64,000 bases of DNA from Klebsiella electrica (GTDB lineage Bacteria; Pseudomonadota; Gammaproteobacteria; Enterobacterales; Enterobacteriaceae): NCBI RefSeq assembly GCF_006711645.1, contig NZ_CP041247.1, positions 124,001 to 188,000 of the forward strand, written 5' to 3'. Positions 28,695 to 38,911 of the stretch are shown piece after piece (the first letter of the stretch is position 1; each line of letters opens with the position of its first letter). Under the pieces are notes generated by a model. The model made no database searches and was not told the DNA's origin. It saw nothing but the letters and a program-made list of their open reading frames with translations. The position numbers and the translations under genes were made by a program.

Positions 28695-30529
28695 TTATTG
28701 CCACCGCCGGACATGTTGACCACGGCAAAACGACGTTGCTGCAGGCGATCACCGGCGTTAATGCCGACCGCCTGCCGGAAGAGAAATCGCGCGGGATGAC
28801 GATCGATCTGGGGTACGCCTACTGGCCACAGCCCGACGGTCGCGTACTGGGGTTTATCGATGTGCCGGGCCACGAAAAGTTTCTGTCTAACATGCTGGCG
28901 GGCGTGGGCGGTATTGACCACGCGTTGCTGGTGGTGGCCTGCGATGATGGCGTGATGGCGCAGACTCGCGAACATCTGGCCATTCTGCAACTGACGGGAA
29001 AGCCGTCGCTGACCGTGGCATTGACCAAGGCCGATCGCGTTGATGCGGCGCGCGTGAGCGAGGTGCATGCCGACGTGGTGGCGGTGCTGGCCGAATTTGG
29101 CTTTACCCAGGCGACGTTGTTTGCTACGGCGGCGCCGGAAAACCGGGGCATTGACGCGCTGCGCGAACATCTGCGCCAGCTACCTGAACGTAGCCACCCG
29201 CAGCATCAGCGTTTTCGCCTGGCTATCGATCGCGCCTTTACCGTAAAAGGGGCGGGCCTGGTGGTGACCGGCACCGCGCTCAGCGGCGAGGTCAACGTCG
29301 GCGATACGCTATGGCTGACCGGGGTGGATAAGCCGATGCGCGTGCGCGGGTTGCATGCACAAAACCAGCCGGTCGAGCGGGCGCGGGCCGGTCAGCGCAT
29401 CGCGCTGAATATTGTCGGCGATGCGCAGAAAGAGGTGCTGAATCGCGGCGACTGGCTGCTGTCCGTTCAGCCTCCCGAGCCGTCCGGACGGGTGATTGTT
29501 GAATTACAGCGCCACACGCCGTTGACGCAGTGGCAGTCTTTGCATATCCACCATGCCGCCAGCCATATTACCGGACGCGTATCGCTGCTGGAGGGGGATC
29601 TCGCCGAACTGGTACTCGATACTCCGCTGTGGCTGGCAGATAACGACCGCCTGGTGCTGCGCGATATCTCCGCCCGCGCGACCCTGGCGGGAGCCCGCGT
29701 AGTGACGCTAAATCCGCCGCGGCGCGGGAAACGGAAAGCGGAATATTTGCAGTGGCTTCATGCGCTGACGGCGGCTGCGGATGACGCCCAGGCACTGGAG
29801 ACGCACCTGCAGCGCGACGCGGTACGTGTGGATGAATTTGCCTGGGCCCGCCAGCTGAATGAAAATGGCCTGGCGGCGCTGACCCGCAACGCTGGCTATC
29901 TGCAGGCGGGTCATAATCTGCTCAGTCCTGCGCTGGCGGCGTGCTGGCAGACAAAACTCCTTGATGCGCTGGCGCGCTATCACGATCAGCATCGCGAGGA
30001 GCCTGGACCGGGCCGCGAACGTCTGCGGCGCATTGCGCTGCCGATGGAGGACGAAGCGCTGGTGCTGCTGCTGATTGAACAGATGCGCGCCAGTGGGACC
30101 ATCGACAGCCATCACGGATGGTTGCATCTGCCGGAACACAAAGCGGGCTTTACCGAAGAGCAGCAGGCCATCTGGCTGCGGGTTGCCGACCTGTTCGCCG
30201 ATGAGCCCTGGTGGGTACGCGACCTGGCGAAAGAGGCGGGCGTTGAAGAGTCGCTGATGCGCGCGGTGCTGCGTCAGGCGGCGCAGCAGGGCATGATTAC
30301 CGCGATCGTCAAAGATCGTTATTATCGCAACGATCGGATTGTGACCTTTGCCAGCATGATCCGCGATTTGGATCAGTTGCGCGGTTCGACCTGCGCGGCA
30401 GACTTCCGCGATACGCTGAACGTCGGCAGAAAGCTGGCGATCCAAATCCTCGAATATTTTGACCGGACTGGCTTTACCCGCCGGCGCGGTAATGACCATA
30501 TTCTGCGCGATAAGGCGTTGTTCCTGTAA
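28691..30529 (+). CDS. selB: Selenocysteine-specific elongation factor SelB
   Basis: The 612-residue GTPase starts [20 protein letters not shown] (P-loop), followed by [13 protein letters not shown] and the guanine-binding LTKADRV. Domains II-III resemble EF-Tu; the C-terminal half carries four winged helices that bind the SECIS hairpin of selenoprotein mRNAs. It delivers Sec-tRNA(Sec) to UGA codons. It is intact and overlaps selA by ATGA, so coupled translation would be affected by the selA frameshift. Confidence 0.97.
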   Translation: MIIATAGHVDHGKTTLLQAITGVNADRLPEEKSRGMTIDLGYAYWPQPDGRVLGFIDVPGHEKFLSNMLAGVGGIDHALLVVACDDGVMAQTREHLAILQLTGKPSLTVALTKADRVDAARVSEVHADVVAVLAEFGFTQATLFATAAPENRGIDALREHLRQLPERSHPQHQRFRLAIDRAFTVKGAGLVVTGTALSGEVNVGDTLWLTGVDKPMRVRGLHAQNQPVERARAGQRIALNIVGDAQKEVLNRGDWLLSVQPPEPSGRVIVELQRHTPLTQWQSLHIHHAASHITGRVSLLEGDLAELVLDTPLWLADNDRLVLRDISARATLAGARVVTLNPPRRGKRKAEYLQWLHALTAAADDAQALETHLQRDAVRVDEFAWARQLNENGLAALTRNAGYLQAGHNLLSPALAACWQTKLLDALARYHDQHREEPGPGRERLRRIALPMEDEALVLLLIEQMRASGTIDSHHGWLHLPEHKAGFTEEQQAIWLRVADLFADEPWWVRDLAKEAGVEESLMRAVLRQAAQQGMITAIVKDRYYRNDRIVTFASMIRDLDQLRGSTCAADFRDTLNVGRKLAIQILEYFDRTGFTRRRGNDHILRDKALFL

Positions 30530-30614
30530 GTCTCTTCAGGCGTTTTCGGACAGCACAGCGCCGACGGGGATTCTCTGGTTGAACTCCCTCGGGGCGCTGC
30601 GATACCTCCCGCGC

Positions 30615-32576
30615 TTATTCGTCCGTTTCTTTCACCCAGATGCGCATCTCTCCTTCGCCGCGATTGGCCCAGCTAAACCACGGAATAAAGGTTAAGGTCT
30701 GCGGCTGGCGTGAGGCTGGCGTGCGGTCGTAATTCCACAGCGCCTGACGTTCCGCATTCTCCGCCGTTTGCTTATAGCCCGGCGCCTGGAGAAGTATCTT
30801 GTGAGCAAAAATCCCTTTGCCTTCAAAAGCGCTGAACCGTGCGTGACGCGGCAGCTGTAGGTTATGCAATTGCTCGCCGTTGTCCGCCTGCTCCAGACAA
30901 TAAACCAGCGGGCCTCGCTGTACGGCGACCTGGCCTGCCTGATGGCGCACCAGCGAATTACCGTAAACGCGACGCACCGGCATAGGCAGCGTTAGCAGGA
31001 TAGTGTCGCCTTCCTGCCAGCGACGGATGATGTGCAGATAGCCTTTGCGTACATCCTGTGGAACGGGCACACCGTTCAGCGTCACCTGCGGCTTTTCGCA
31101 CCAGTCCGGGAGACGTAACGCCAGGGTATGGTCGATTGGGATGGGTGAGTCGATTGCTATTTTCACCTGCTCCTGCCACGGATAGTTACTGCTGATACGC
31201 AGCCGCAAGGTCTTATCGCCAACCGGGATCTCCGCGCTGTTGCCGACATACAGATTGATGTAGAGCGCTTCTTCACGCGGCGTATAGATATAGTGCCCCA
31301 GAGACGTGAGTACGCGGGCGATATTCGGCGGGCAGCAGGCGCAGCCGAACCAACGCTGACGAACGGGCTTCACGTGGTCATAAATATGATTGAATTTTAA
31401 CGACTTCGGGTGCACTTCCAGCGGGTTAACGTAGAAGAAGTGCTTGCCATCCAGCGCCATTCCTCCCAGCACGGTGTTATACAGCGCGCGTTCCATCACG
31501 TCGGCGTACTGGCTGTCGGCCTCCATTTCCAGCATTCGGCGAGCAAACATCATTAAACCGATGGATGCGCAGCTTTCGGCATAGACCGTGTCGTTTGGCA
31601 GGTCATAGTCGCTGCTGAAGGCCTCACCGCTGCTCTGCGAACCAATGCCGCCGGTAATATACAGCTGACGCTGGGTCATATTGTTCCACAGGCGCAGGCA
31701 GTCCTGACGTTTGCCTTCGTCCTGGCTTAAGCGGGCGAGATGGGCGATGCCGGTCATCAGGTAAACAAAGCGAACCGCATGACCGATGGCGACGGGCTGT
31801 TCAGAAATCGGCTGGTGCGCCTGGCTGTAGGGCTTATCCATCACCATCCACGCCGGGCCGTAGGTATTCCAGTAGGACGTTTTGCCGCGTTTCGCATATT
31901 CGATATCGTAAAAATGCGGCTGCGTTCCGCGCGTTTCGACGAAATAGTTCGTCAATGCCAGATAGCGCGGCTCCTGGGTCACGTCATACAGGCGCATTAA
32001 CGCCAGCTCGATCTCCGGGTGCCCTGGATAGCCGTGCAGCTGATGTTCTCCGGGGCCAAACACGCTGTCGATATGGTCGGCGAGGCGGCAAACCACCTCC
32101 AGCAACCGACGCTTACCGGTCGCCTGGAAGAAGGCGACGCCCGCTTCAATCATGTGCCCGGCACAGTATAGTTCGTGGCACTCGGCGAGGTTAGTCCAGC
32201 GTTCTGCAGGCGCTTTGACCGTGAAGTAAGTGTTCAGATAGCCATCTTCACACTGGGCGGCGGCCACCAGTTCAATCACCTCATCGGCGGTTTTTTCCAG
32301 CCCGGCGTCCGGCTTCTGACACAGCGACCAGGCCACGGCTTCCAGCCATTTCGCCACATCACTGTCCTGAAATACCATCCCGTAAAACTCCCCCTCCTGC
32401 AGCCCTGCGGCAATGCGAAAGTTTTCGATCGCATGGCTTGGATCGGCTTCGTCGATGCGATCGTTCAGTGCATCCCATTGGTAGGGAATCACCACATCGC
32501 GCACCAACTGCTGGTACTGACCGAGGAACGGGTCGCTGATTTTCAGTTTGCGTAGATTGACTTCCATTACAGACAT
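30615..32576 (-). CDS. GH127 beta-L-arabinofuranosidase (DUF1680 family)
   Basis: This 653-residue protein of the GH127/DUF1680 family has GGIGSQSSGEAFSSDYDLPN (candidate acid/base Glu318), VYAESCASIGL (Glu334 and Cys336) and WFGCACCPPNIAR (Cys414 and Cys415). These correspond to the zinc-bound Glu-Cys-Cys-Cys cluster and nucleophilic Cys of HypBA1 from Bifidobacterium, with a constant offset of 3-4 residues. It has no signal peptide, so it should act in the cytoplasm on small imported beta-L-arabinofuranosides. ATG at 32576 follows AAGGAG, 10 bases after the symporter stop. Exact substrate is unknown. Confidence 0.88.
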   Translation of the reverse strand: MSVMEVNLRKLKISDPFLGQYQQLVRDVVIPYQWDALNDRIDEADPSHAIENFRIAAGLQEGEFYGMVFQDSDVAKWLEAVAWSLCQKPDAGLEKTADEVIELVAAAQCEDGYLNTYFTVKAPAERWTNLAECHELYCAGHMIEAGVAFFQATGKRRLLEVVCRLADHIDSVFGPGEHQLHGYPGHPEIELALMRLYDVTQEPRYLALTNYFVETRGTQPHFYDIEYAKRGKTSYWNTYGPAWMVMDKPYSQAHQPISEQPVAIGHAVRFVYLMTGIAHLARLSQDEGKRQDCLRLWNNMTQRQLYITGGIGSQSSGEAFSSDYDLPNDTVYAESCASIGLMMFARRMLEMEADSQYADVMERALYNTVLGGMALDGKHFFYVNPLEVHPKSLKFNHIYDHVKPVRQRWFGCACCPPNIARVLTSLGHYIYTPREEALYINLYVGNSAEIPVGDKTLRLRISSNYPWQEQVKIAIDSPIPIDHTLALRLPDWCEKPQVTLNGVPVPQDVRKGYLHIIRRWQEGDTILLTLPMPVRRVYGNSLVRHQAGQVAVQRGPLVYCLEQADNGEQLHNLQLPRHARFSAFEGKGIFAHKILLQAPGYKQTAENAERQALWNYDRTPASRQPQTLTFIPWFSWANRGEGEMRIWVKETDE

Positions 32577-32586
32577 GACGGACTCC

Positions 32587-33987
32587 TTAAGGCTGAACGT
32601 GACGCGCATGCAGGTCGGTGGCAATGCGCACCATCATCGGATTATTGAGCTTGCAGACGCGGATCGAAAAGGCCAGCAGCAGGTGGAACAGGGCGGGCAG
32701 CAGGGTTTCCATTGAGGCGATCCCGGACAACGACAGGGCCGTTTGGTTGCCGGCGCCAGGCTGATAGGCCACGTAGATAAAAATCAGGCTGATAATTCCG
32801 GCGCTGGAGGCCCACGCCAGCTTGATGAAGAACAGGTTGAAGGCAAAGTTCATACCGGAAGAACGCACGCCGGTTTTCCATTCGCCGTAGTCGTCAGAGA
32901 AGGCCATCAACGAGAAGTGCAGCGGCAGGGTGAAGCCGAGAATAATGCCGTTGCTGAGGATAACCACCAGCCACAGGGTCTGGTATGCCTGGCCGGTTGG
33001 TAAAAACCACATCGCGATGGCCAGGGCGGCCAGCACCAGGTTGGTGTAGTAGTAGAGCTTGATGGTATCGAAGCGGCGTGAAAGCAGGTTGATGATGATG
33101 GAGCCGAAAATCGATGCGAAGGTCACCATGGTGAAAAATAGCGAAGTGTAGCCGGTAGACCCTTCAAGGACGTAGGTGATGAAGTACATATAGCCGCCGC
33201 CGCGGATATTAAAGACGTTGATCAGCAGGAACGACATCACCAGCATCAGCAGCAGCTGGTCGTTTTTACGCAGACCGGCGATATGCTCCCGCAGTGTAAA
33301 TTTACCCATCATGTCTAGCGAGACGCGCTCGCGGACCCAGAAGAAGCAGCACAGGAACATCACCACCGCAATGGCGCAGAGTACGCCGACGCCATACTGA
33401 TAGCCTTGGGCTGTGTTGCCCTGACCGAGCGCTTTTACCAGCCACGGCAGCCCGACGGAGACCAGAAACCCCGCTACGCCGCACAGGACAAAGCGCCAGG
33501 ACTGGCACGAGATAACCTCGCTATGGCGAGTGGTCATGGTGTTGATCAGCGCGCAGTACGGCACGTTAATCGCGGTGTAGCTCATCGACAGCAGCAGATA
33601 GGTGCCGAATGCCCAGGCGATTTTTACCCCCATGCTGGCATCAGGCACGGTAAACGTCAGTACGCCGATAATACCGATCGGCACGGCAATCCACAGTTGC
33701 CAGGGACGAAAGCGCCCCCAGCGGCTTTGAGTTCGGTCGGCGAGAACGCCCATAATGGGGTCGGAAATCGCGTCGAAAACGCGCAGGGCCAGGAACAGGG
33801 TCCCGACCAGCGCGGGCGTTAGCCCAAAGACATCAGTATAGAAAAAAGTTAAAAAGTTCATGATCAGGCAGGTAATGACCGTTCCGCCTGCATCCCCCAG
33901 CCCATAGCCTACTTTTTCACGTACGGATAATTTATCGTCCAGCGCTTTTTGCGCCGGATCGGTAGTGGAAATTAATGTCGAAGTCAT
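32587..33987 (-). CDS. GPH-family glycoside:cation symporter
   Basis: The 466-residue inner-membrane protein has about 12 helices and the glycoside-pentoside-hexuronide family start [20 protein letters not shown], then [20 protein letters not shown] and [11 protein letters not shown]. It belongs with YicJ, MelB and XynB-type sugar importers. Placed first in a two-gene operon with a cytoplasmic GH127 enzyme, it probably imports the arabinofuranoside that enzyme cleaves. The coupling ion cannot be read off with confidence. Confidence 0.9.
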   Translation of the reverse strand: MTSTLISTTDPAQKALDDKLSVREKVGYGLGDAGGTVITCLIMNFLTFFYTDVFGLTPALVGTLFLALRVFDAISDPIMGVLADRTQSRWGRFRPWQLWIAVPIGIIGVLTFTVPDASMGVKIAWAFGTYLLLSMSYTAINVPYCALINTMTTRHSEVISCQSWRFVLCGVAGFLVSVGLPWLVKALGQGNTAQGYQYGVGVLCAIAVVMFLCCFFWVRERVSLDMMGKFTLREHIAGLRKNDQLLLMLVMSFLLINVFNIRGGGYMYFITYVLEGSTGYTSLFFTMVTFASIFGSIIINLLSRRFDTIKLYYYTNLVLAALAIAMWFLPTGQAYQTLWLVVILSNGIILGFTLPLHFSLMAFSDDYGEWKTGVRSSGMNFAFNLFFIKLAWASSAGIISLIFIYVAYQPGAGNQTALSLSGIASMETLLPALFHLLLAFSIRVCKLNNPMMVRIATDLHARHVQP

Positions 33988-34248
33988 GGAGAACGCCTCA
34001 CGTATTCGGAGATTTTGTTTCCAGAAAATAAGCCGCCTGGTTGTGGCTCTTGTTGTGTAGTTTGCAAAGTACCTTTTTATTTTGCATTGAATTCACCACA
34101 CGACAAGGGAAGGGAAAAGTACAAAAAGGTGATGATTCCGACCTGATTGAGAAAATGTGATTTCGATCCGCTCAATCAGGCTGTTTTCGTTAATAATCAA
34201 TAATAAGATGATTATTTTCATCACGTATTAGCGAGAGTTGACATAGTT
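33988..34248. promoter_or_regulatory. Divergent control region symporter-GH127 / AraC regulator
   Basis: The 261 AT-rich bases hold a widely spaced inverted repeat: AAAGTACCTTTTT at 34066-34078 and AAAAGTAC-AAAAAGGT at 34115-34130, with ACCTTTTT/AAAAAGGT exactly complementary. This is a plausible binding arrangement for the divergent AraC-type regulator. A weaker TGAT-N7-ATCA-type repeat near 34208-34222 lies close to the regulator start. Confidence 0.5.
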
Positions 34249-35067
34249 ATGCTCGAATTATCCATAGCGCTTCCGATCCGGGTGCAAAACGGAGGGTTAT
34301 TTATTTCTCGCGGCGTGGGCAGCCACCCGTCGCGTACCCTGCATTCCTGGGAAGTTATTTTTGTTGAAAAGGGGACATTAACGATCCGTGAAGAGGATAA
34401 GATTTTCACGGTAAATTCAGGAGAAAGTTTATTACTCTGGCCGCAACGCCGTCATGTCGGTGTGGGGGAATTTCCGGCAGATTTAAAGTTTTACTGGCTG
34501 CATTTTGAATTAACACCAGCGGTGGAAAAAAAAGCGCATCAATCGGTGTTGATGTTACCGCAGCACACAACGTTAAGTGACCCACAATATATGACCGGGT
34601 TATTTCGACAATTCTTAAATGAGCAGGAAAATGTGCATCGTAGCGTAGCGCTGGAATGTATTTTGCTGCTGATTCTACAGCAGATATCCGCCTCTGCTTT
34701 AAGCGAAAGCGCGGGGAATAACCCGGGTATTGCGCTGGCCTGGAAAGCTCGCCAGATGATCGGTACGCACTTTCATCTGCCCATTTCGGCGTCGCTGCTG
34801 GCGAAAGAGTTGCATTGCAATGTGGATTATTTAGGTCGGGTTTACCGACGGGCCTTTCGTCTGACGTTAACCGAAGCCATTCACCGTCAGCGTGTACGGG
34901 CAGCGGAGAAGCTGTTGATCAGCGATTCGCTGTCGCTAAAAGAGGTGGCGGAGCAGTGCGGTTTTCACGATGTGGGCTATTTTCGGCAGATTTTCCGCAA
35001 GCATACCGGCATAACGCCCGCCGCATGGAAGCGGCGGTATTGTAAGGAGCATATTAATTCGGAATAA
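34249..35067 (+). CDS. AraC-family transcriptional regulator
   Basis: The 272-residue protein has an N-terminal cupin-like sensor (SWEVIFVEKGTLTIREEDKI, SGESLLLWPQRRHVG) and a C-terminal double helix-turn-helix (about residues 165-265: SASLLAKELHCNVDYLGRVY, LKEVAEQCGFHDVGYFRQIF, HTGITPAAWKRRY). It diverges from the symporter-GH127 operon and most likely activates it in response to a released sugar. The ligand is not known. GC content is lower in the first half than in neighbouring backbone genes, compatible with acquisition. Confidence 0.9.
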   Translation: MLELSIALPIRVQNGGLFISRGVGSHPSRTLHSWEVIFVEKGTLTIREEDKIFTVNSGESLLLWPQRRHVGVGEFPADLKFYWLHFELTPAVEKKAHQSVLMLPQHTTLSDPQYMTGLFRQFLNEQENVHRSVALECILLLILQQISASALSESAGNNPGIALAWKARQMIGTHFHLPISASLLAKELHCNVDYLGRVYRRAFRLTLTEAIHRQRVRAAEKLLISDSLSLKEVAEQCGFHDVGYFRQIFRKHTGITPAAWKRRYCKEHINSE

Positions 35068-35092
35068 GGCTCTGGCATTGCGTGGTCTGATA

Positions 35093-35132
35093 CCCTGACC
35101 CCCGACGCTCTCCCGGCGGAAGCTTGTCAGGG
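35093..35132. other. Inverted repeat between the convergent araC-type gene and sgbE
   Basis: CCCTGAC (35093-35099) and GTCAGGG (35126-35132) are complementary around a 26-base loop that contains a further GC stem. It sits between the two stop codons, so it may serve both transcripts, but lacks a T-run. Confidence 0.4.
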
Positions 35133-35149
35133 GGCCGCAGAGGCGTCGC

Positions 35150-35845
35150 TCACTGCCCATAATAGGCATTTGCTCCGTGCTTACGCAGGTAGTGTTTATC
35201 CAACAATTCAGCCTGCATATCCGGCAGCTGTGGGGCCAGCTGGCGCGAGAACAGGCCCATATAGGCGCACTCTTCCAGCACCACCGCATTGTGCACCGCG
35301 TCATGGGCATTTTTACCCCAGGCAAACGGGCCGTGGGAGTGCACCAGTACCGCCGGAACCTGCATCGGGTTCAGGGCGCGCTCCTCAAATGTTTTGACGA
35401 TCACCTCGCCGGTTTGGTACTCGTACTCGCCGCCGATCTCTTCAGCGGTCATCAGGCGGGTGCACGGGATCGTTCCGTAGAAATAGTCCGCGTGGGTGGT
35501 GCCCCAGGCGGGCAGGTCCAGCCCGGCCTGCGACCAGATGGTGGCGTGGCGGGAGTGAGTATGCACAATGCCGCCGATCTCCGGGAAGCGACGATAGAGC
35601 GCCAGGTGCGTTGGCGTATCGGAAGAGGGTTTCTTGCTGCCATCCACCACTTTGCCGCTGGCGATATCCACCACCACCATATCTTCGGCTTTCATCACGG
35701 CGTACTCCACGCCAGAAGGTTTAATCACCATCAGTTTGCCGCTTTCATCCACTGCGCTGACGTTCCCCCAGGTGAAGGTAACAAGCCCGTGAGCGGGCAG
35801 CGCCAGGTTTGCCGCCAGCACCTCGGCTTTCAGTTGCTCTAACAT
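35150..35845 (-). CDS. sgbE: L-ribulose-5-phosphate 4-epimerase SgbE (YiaS)
   Basis: The 231-residue class II aldolase/AraD-family enzyme has zinc histidines in [12 protein letters not shown] and in [11 protein letters not shown], and the acidic SSDTPTH segment. It converts L-ribulose 5-phosphate to D-xylulose 5-phosphate, the last yia step. The start overlaps the sgbU stop by 7 bases. It ends the yia operon. AraD and UlaF do the same reaction; the identity here comes from operon position. Confidence 0.93.
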   Translation of the reverse strand: MLEQLKAEVLAANLALPAHGLVTFTWGNVSAVDESGKLMVIKPSGVEYAVMKAEDMVVVDIASGKVVDGSKKPSSDTPTHLALYRRFPEIGGIVHTHSRHATIWSQAGLDLPAWGTTHADYFYGTIPCTRLMTAEEIGGEYEYQTGEVIVKTFEERALNPMQVPAVLVHSHGPFAWGKNAHDAVHNAVVLEECAYMGLFSRQLAPQLPDMQAELLDKHYLRKHGANAYYGQ

Positions 35846-36699
35846 ACGAATCCTCCTTCCTCCATACGGGCTTCAATCCAGCGGCGGGCCTGAATGATTT
35901 CCAGTACCGGCTCTTTGGCTTTTTCAGTCCACATCTCAATCAGAAATGCACCGCGATAGTTCAGGTTCTGTAATGTGCTGAAGACATTGACGAAATCGAC
36001 GCATCCTTCACCAAACGGCACATCACGGAACTGGCCTGGGCTGGTGTCGGTGACCGGCTGCGTGTCTTTCAGATGAATCGCGGCGATGCGGTCGATACCC
36101 AGAGCCAGCTCCGCCGGGACGTCATTACCCCAGGCGCTGAGGTTGCCCACGTCCGGGTAGACGGTGAACCACGGCGAGGCGAGCAGTTGGTCCCATTTTT
36201 TCCACTTGGTGATGGAGTTCATAAACGCGGTGTCCATGATCTCCACCGCCAGCATCACCTGAGCCCCTGCAGCCTGTTCAACGGCCCACGCCAGCCCTTC
36301 GGCGAAACGCTGCTGAGTGCCCGCGTCATGCTCCTCGTAATAGACGTCGTAACCGGCGAGCTGGATGGTGCGGATACCCAAATCGCGCGCCAGCTTGATG
36401 GCTTTGCTCATGATATCCCTGGCCCGCTCACGCACGGCTTCGTCGCGGCTGCCGAACGGAAAACGGCGATGTGCGGAAAGGCACATCGACGGAACCGACA
36501 CATTGGTTTCCAGCATCGCTTCCACTAACGAGGCGCGCTGGGCGGTGGTCCATTCGAGTCGCGACAGGCGCTCATCGGTTTCGTCGACGGACATCTCCAC
36601 GAAGTCGAATCCGCAGCTTTTCGCCAGAACCAGACGCTCCGGCCAGGATAAGTCTTTCGGTAACGCTTTTTCATAAATGCCTAATGGATGGTTACGCAT
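35839..36699 (-). CDS. sgbU: L-xylulose-5-phosphate 3-epimerase SgbU (YiaR)
   Basis: This 286-residue TIM-barrel (AP-endonuclease 2-like) epimerase has [19 protein letters not shown] near the N-terminus, [19 protein letters not shown] in the middle and [13 protein letters not shown] at the end, providing metal-binding Glu residues. It converts L-xylulose 5-phosphate to L-ribulose 5-phosphate. The TAG lies inside the sgbE start region (TATGTTAG), and only 2 bases separate it from sgbH. Confidence 0.94.
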   Translation of the reverse strand: MRNHPLGIYEKALPKDLSWPERLVLAKSCGFDFVEMSVDETDERLSRLEWTTAQRASLVEAMLETNVSVPSMCLSAHRRFPFGSRDEAVRERARDIMSKAIKLARDLGIRTIQLAGYDVYYEEHDAGTQQRFAEGLAWAVEQAAGAQVMLAVEIMDTAFMNSITKWKKWDQLLASPWFTVYPDVGNLSAWGNDVPAELALGIDRIAAIHLKDTQPVTDTSPGQFRDVPFGEGCVDFVNVFSTLQNLNYRGAFLIEMWTEKAKEPVLEIIQARRWIEARMEEGGFVC

Positions 36700-36701
36700 A
36701 A

Positions 36702-37355
36702 TTACGCTCTCCAGATGTCGCGAATGTGGGCGTGGAACTCTTCAGCCACTTGCTGCGGATCGGCGGCGCTGGAAAGGGCGCGTCCGGCAATAAAGGCCTT
36801 CACGTTAATCTCTTTGAACAGCGGCAGGTCGGCAGGGGTGATGCCCCCGGTGACGGAGAGCGCCAGGCCGATATCCGACAGCGCTTTCATGCGCGCCAGA
36901 TCCACTTCACCCCACTGCTGGCCGCTCGCCTGAGCGTCGCGCCCACGGTGATAAATCGCCTGACGCACGCCGGCGCTGTACCAGTCGCGCGCATCGTCGA
37001 AGGTCCAGTTACCAAACAACTCGATTTGGATTTCGCCTCCGCGCGCAGCAGCGACGGCGTGACCTTTTTCGATGGTGGCCAGCGGCGCGGCGCAGATGAT
37101 GGTCATCCAGTTGGCCCCCGCGTCCAGCGCCTGCCGGGCCAGGGTTTCCCCGGCGTCGGCGACTTTCCAGTCGGCGACGATCAGTTTTTCCGGGCATTGG
37201 GCGCGCAGGGCGCGAATGGCATGTAGCCCCTCGCTCAGGCAGAGAATGGTGCCCGCTTCTACGATATCCACACGGTCTTTTAACAACGCAACATCGCGCT
37301 GGGCGGCGGCAAGGTCGGTGTGATCGAGCGCCAGCTGCAGTAATGGTCGGCTCAT
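36702..37355 (-). CDS. sgbH: 3-keto-L-gulonate-6-phosphate decarboxylase SgbH (YiaQ)
   Basis: The 217-residue member of the orotidine-monophosphate-decarboxylase suprafamily has LQLALDHTDL at the first strand, VADWKVADAGE with the metal-binding Asp/Lys pattern (D-x-K-x-x-D), and LSVTGGITPADLPL plus FIAGRALS at the phosphate site. It decarboxylates 3-keto-L-gulonate 6-phosphate to L-xylulose 5-phosphate. Its start overlaps the lyxK stop by 4 bases (ATGA). Confidence 0.95.
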   Translation of the reverse strand: MSRPLLQLALDHTDLAAAQRDVALLKDRVDIVEAGTILCLSEGLHAIRALRAQCPEKLIVADWKVADAGETLARQALDAGANWMTIICAAPLATIEKGHAVAAARGGEIQIELFGNWTFDDARDWYSAGVRQAIYHRGRDAQASGQQWGEVDLARMKALSDIGLALSVTGGITPADLPLFKEINVKAFIAGRALSSAADPQQVAEEFHAHIRDIWRA

Positions 37356-38857
37356 AAAGAGTGCTCCTTAATACGGGCGTGAAAGCCCTGAAGTGCTTCA
37401 ATTAACATCTGGTAACGGCGGTATTTGCGCTGGTAGGCCGCGTGGGCGTTCATGTCCGGCGTCAGGGTGCGTATTTCGTAGCTGAAGGTCTGCTGGGCAT
37501 CGGTGAAGTTTGCGTAAACGCCGGTGCCGACGAGAGCCGCAATGGCGGCACCAAAGCAGCCGGTCTCTTCCACCTGCGGCAGTTCAACCGGCAGGCCGCT
37601 GACGTCCGCCAGCATTTGCATCCACACGGGAGAGTGCGCCGGGCCGCCGGTGACGCGCAGGGAACGTACCTCGGTAAAGCGTTCGCGCATGCGGTTGAGG
37701 TGCGTCATGTGGCTAAATACGACCCCTTCATAGACCGCCTGTAGCAGGTGCGCGCGGGTATGCAGCGCCTGTATGCCATAAAAGCCGCTGGTCATCTCAA
37801 GCCCGGCGTTACTGCCGTACAGGAAGGGCAGGAAGAAGACATCGCTGGCGGCTTTCGGCAGGCTGTCGACGAGCTTGTTGATTTCATCAAAGCTGATGTC
37901 GCCAAGTTGTGCGGTCAGCCATTCGAGGTTGCCGGAGGAGGTAGGGCTGGCTTCGTGGACAATGTACTGGCCAGCATTCACGTAGCGTCCGTAGACGAAG
38001 GGGTGCGCTTCGTTATCGCGCAGCCCTTCAGCGATGCCGCTGGTGACCGCCCAGGTTCCCATGACGGCGTTCAGCGTGTACTCGTCATCAAGCCCGGCGC
38101 AGAGCGCGGTAGAAACCACATCAAACAGACCGCCCACAACGGGAGTTCCCGCCGCCAGACCGGTCATGGCGGCTGCCTGAGAGGTGATTTCACCGCTGAT
38201 TTGGGATGAACCGACAATGGGCGGCAGCGCAGCGTCGATTTCGCTGATGCCAAGCCACTGCGTCAGGCGGGGATCGTACCGCCCGGAGGTCATATGGTAG
38301 AGGTTGGATTCAGAGATATTGCTCTCTTCGCAGCCTTTCACGCCGGTGAGGCACCAGCGCAGATAATCGTGGCCCATCATCACGCAGCCAATTTGCGCGT
38401 AACGCTGCGGCTCGTGCTCCTTCACCCAGCGCAACAGTGAAGCCGGGTGCCCGGTCCATAAGGTCTGGCGCGTTAACGGGTAGAGCTTTTGCGGAATGCC
38501 GTCCTGCTGCCAGCGTGTGACGATCTCCATCGCGCGGCGATCGGAAGAGAGGATCGCGGTGCCCAGCGGCTGGTCATTTTTATCCAGCAAAAACAGCCCC
38601 TTGCCCTGAGCGGAAATCCCGATGCCATCGACTTGTTCACCGCGAATGCCGGTGCGTTGCAGCAGACGGGAAATGGTTGCCGCGCAGTGCTGCCACAATG
38701 CCGTCATGTCGCGCTCCGCCCAACCGGGCTGCGGGCTGAGGGTGTGAATGGACCGGCGTTCAATAGCAAATTCTTTACCCTGGCTGTTGTACAGGCCTGC
38801 TTTCAGATAAGTACCGCCACAATCGATACCCAGCCAGAAGGTCTCTTTTTCACTCAT
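37352..38857 (-). CDS. lyxK: L-xylulose/3-keto-L-gulonate kinase LyxK (YiaP)
   Basis: This 501-residue FGGY sugar kinase has the ATP-binding WLGIDCGGTYLKAGLYNSQG, GISAQGKGLFLLD and LRVTGGPAHSPVWMQMLADV. In this operon it should phosphorylate the 3-keto-L-gulonate made by YiaK; E. coli LyxK also acts on L-xylulose. It follows the transporter gene after 54 bases that contain a hairpin, and is coupled to sgbH. Confidence 0.95.
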   Translation of the reverse strand: MSEKETFWLGIDCGGTYLKAGLYNSQGKEFAIERRSIHTLSPQPGWAERDMTALWQHCAATISRLLQRTGIRGEQVDGIGISAQGKGLFLLDKNDQPLGTAILSSDRRAMEIVTRWQQDGIPQKLYPLTRQTLWTGHPASLLRWVKEHEPQRYAQIGCVMMGHDYLRWCLTGVKGCEESNISESNLYHMTSGRYDPRLTQWLGISEIDAALPPIVGSSQISGEITSQAAAMTGLAAGTPVVGGLFDVVSTALCAGLDDEYTLNAVMGTWAVTSGIAEGLRDNEAHPFVYGRYVNAGQYIVHEASPTSSGNLEWLTAQLGDISFDEINKLVDSLPKAASDVFFLPFLYGSNAGLEMTSGFYGIQALHTRAHLLQAVYEGVVFSHMTHLNRMRERFTEVRSLRVTGGPAHSPVWMQMLADVSGLPVELPQVEETGCFGAAIAALVGTGVYANFTDAQQTFSYEIRTLTPDMNAHAAYQRKYRRYQMLIEALQGFHARIKEHSL

Positions 38858-38877
38858 CTTTTTTTCCTGGTTTGCAT

Positions 38878-38897
38878 CCCCTCCCGGTGGGAGAGGG
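38878..38897. repeat. CCCTCTCCC palindrome between yiaX2 and lyxK
   Basis: CCCCTCCC-GGTG-GGAGAGGG is a hairpin inside the operon, followed by TTGGGGTGAAG. It belongs to the same family as the repeats near 23977 and 27263 and may stabilise or partly stop the upstream message. Confidence 0.6.
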
Positions 38898-38911
38898 TTG
38901 GGGTGAAGGCG

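Noticed and set aside
34249..35067. AraC-type gene as a regulator of the adjacent yia operon
   Set aside because: It is convergent with sgbE and divergent from the symporter-GH127 operon, with an operator-like repeat only on that side; yiaJ already serves yia.
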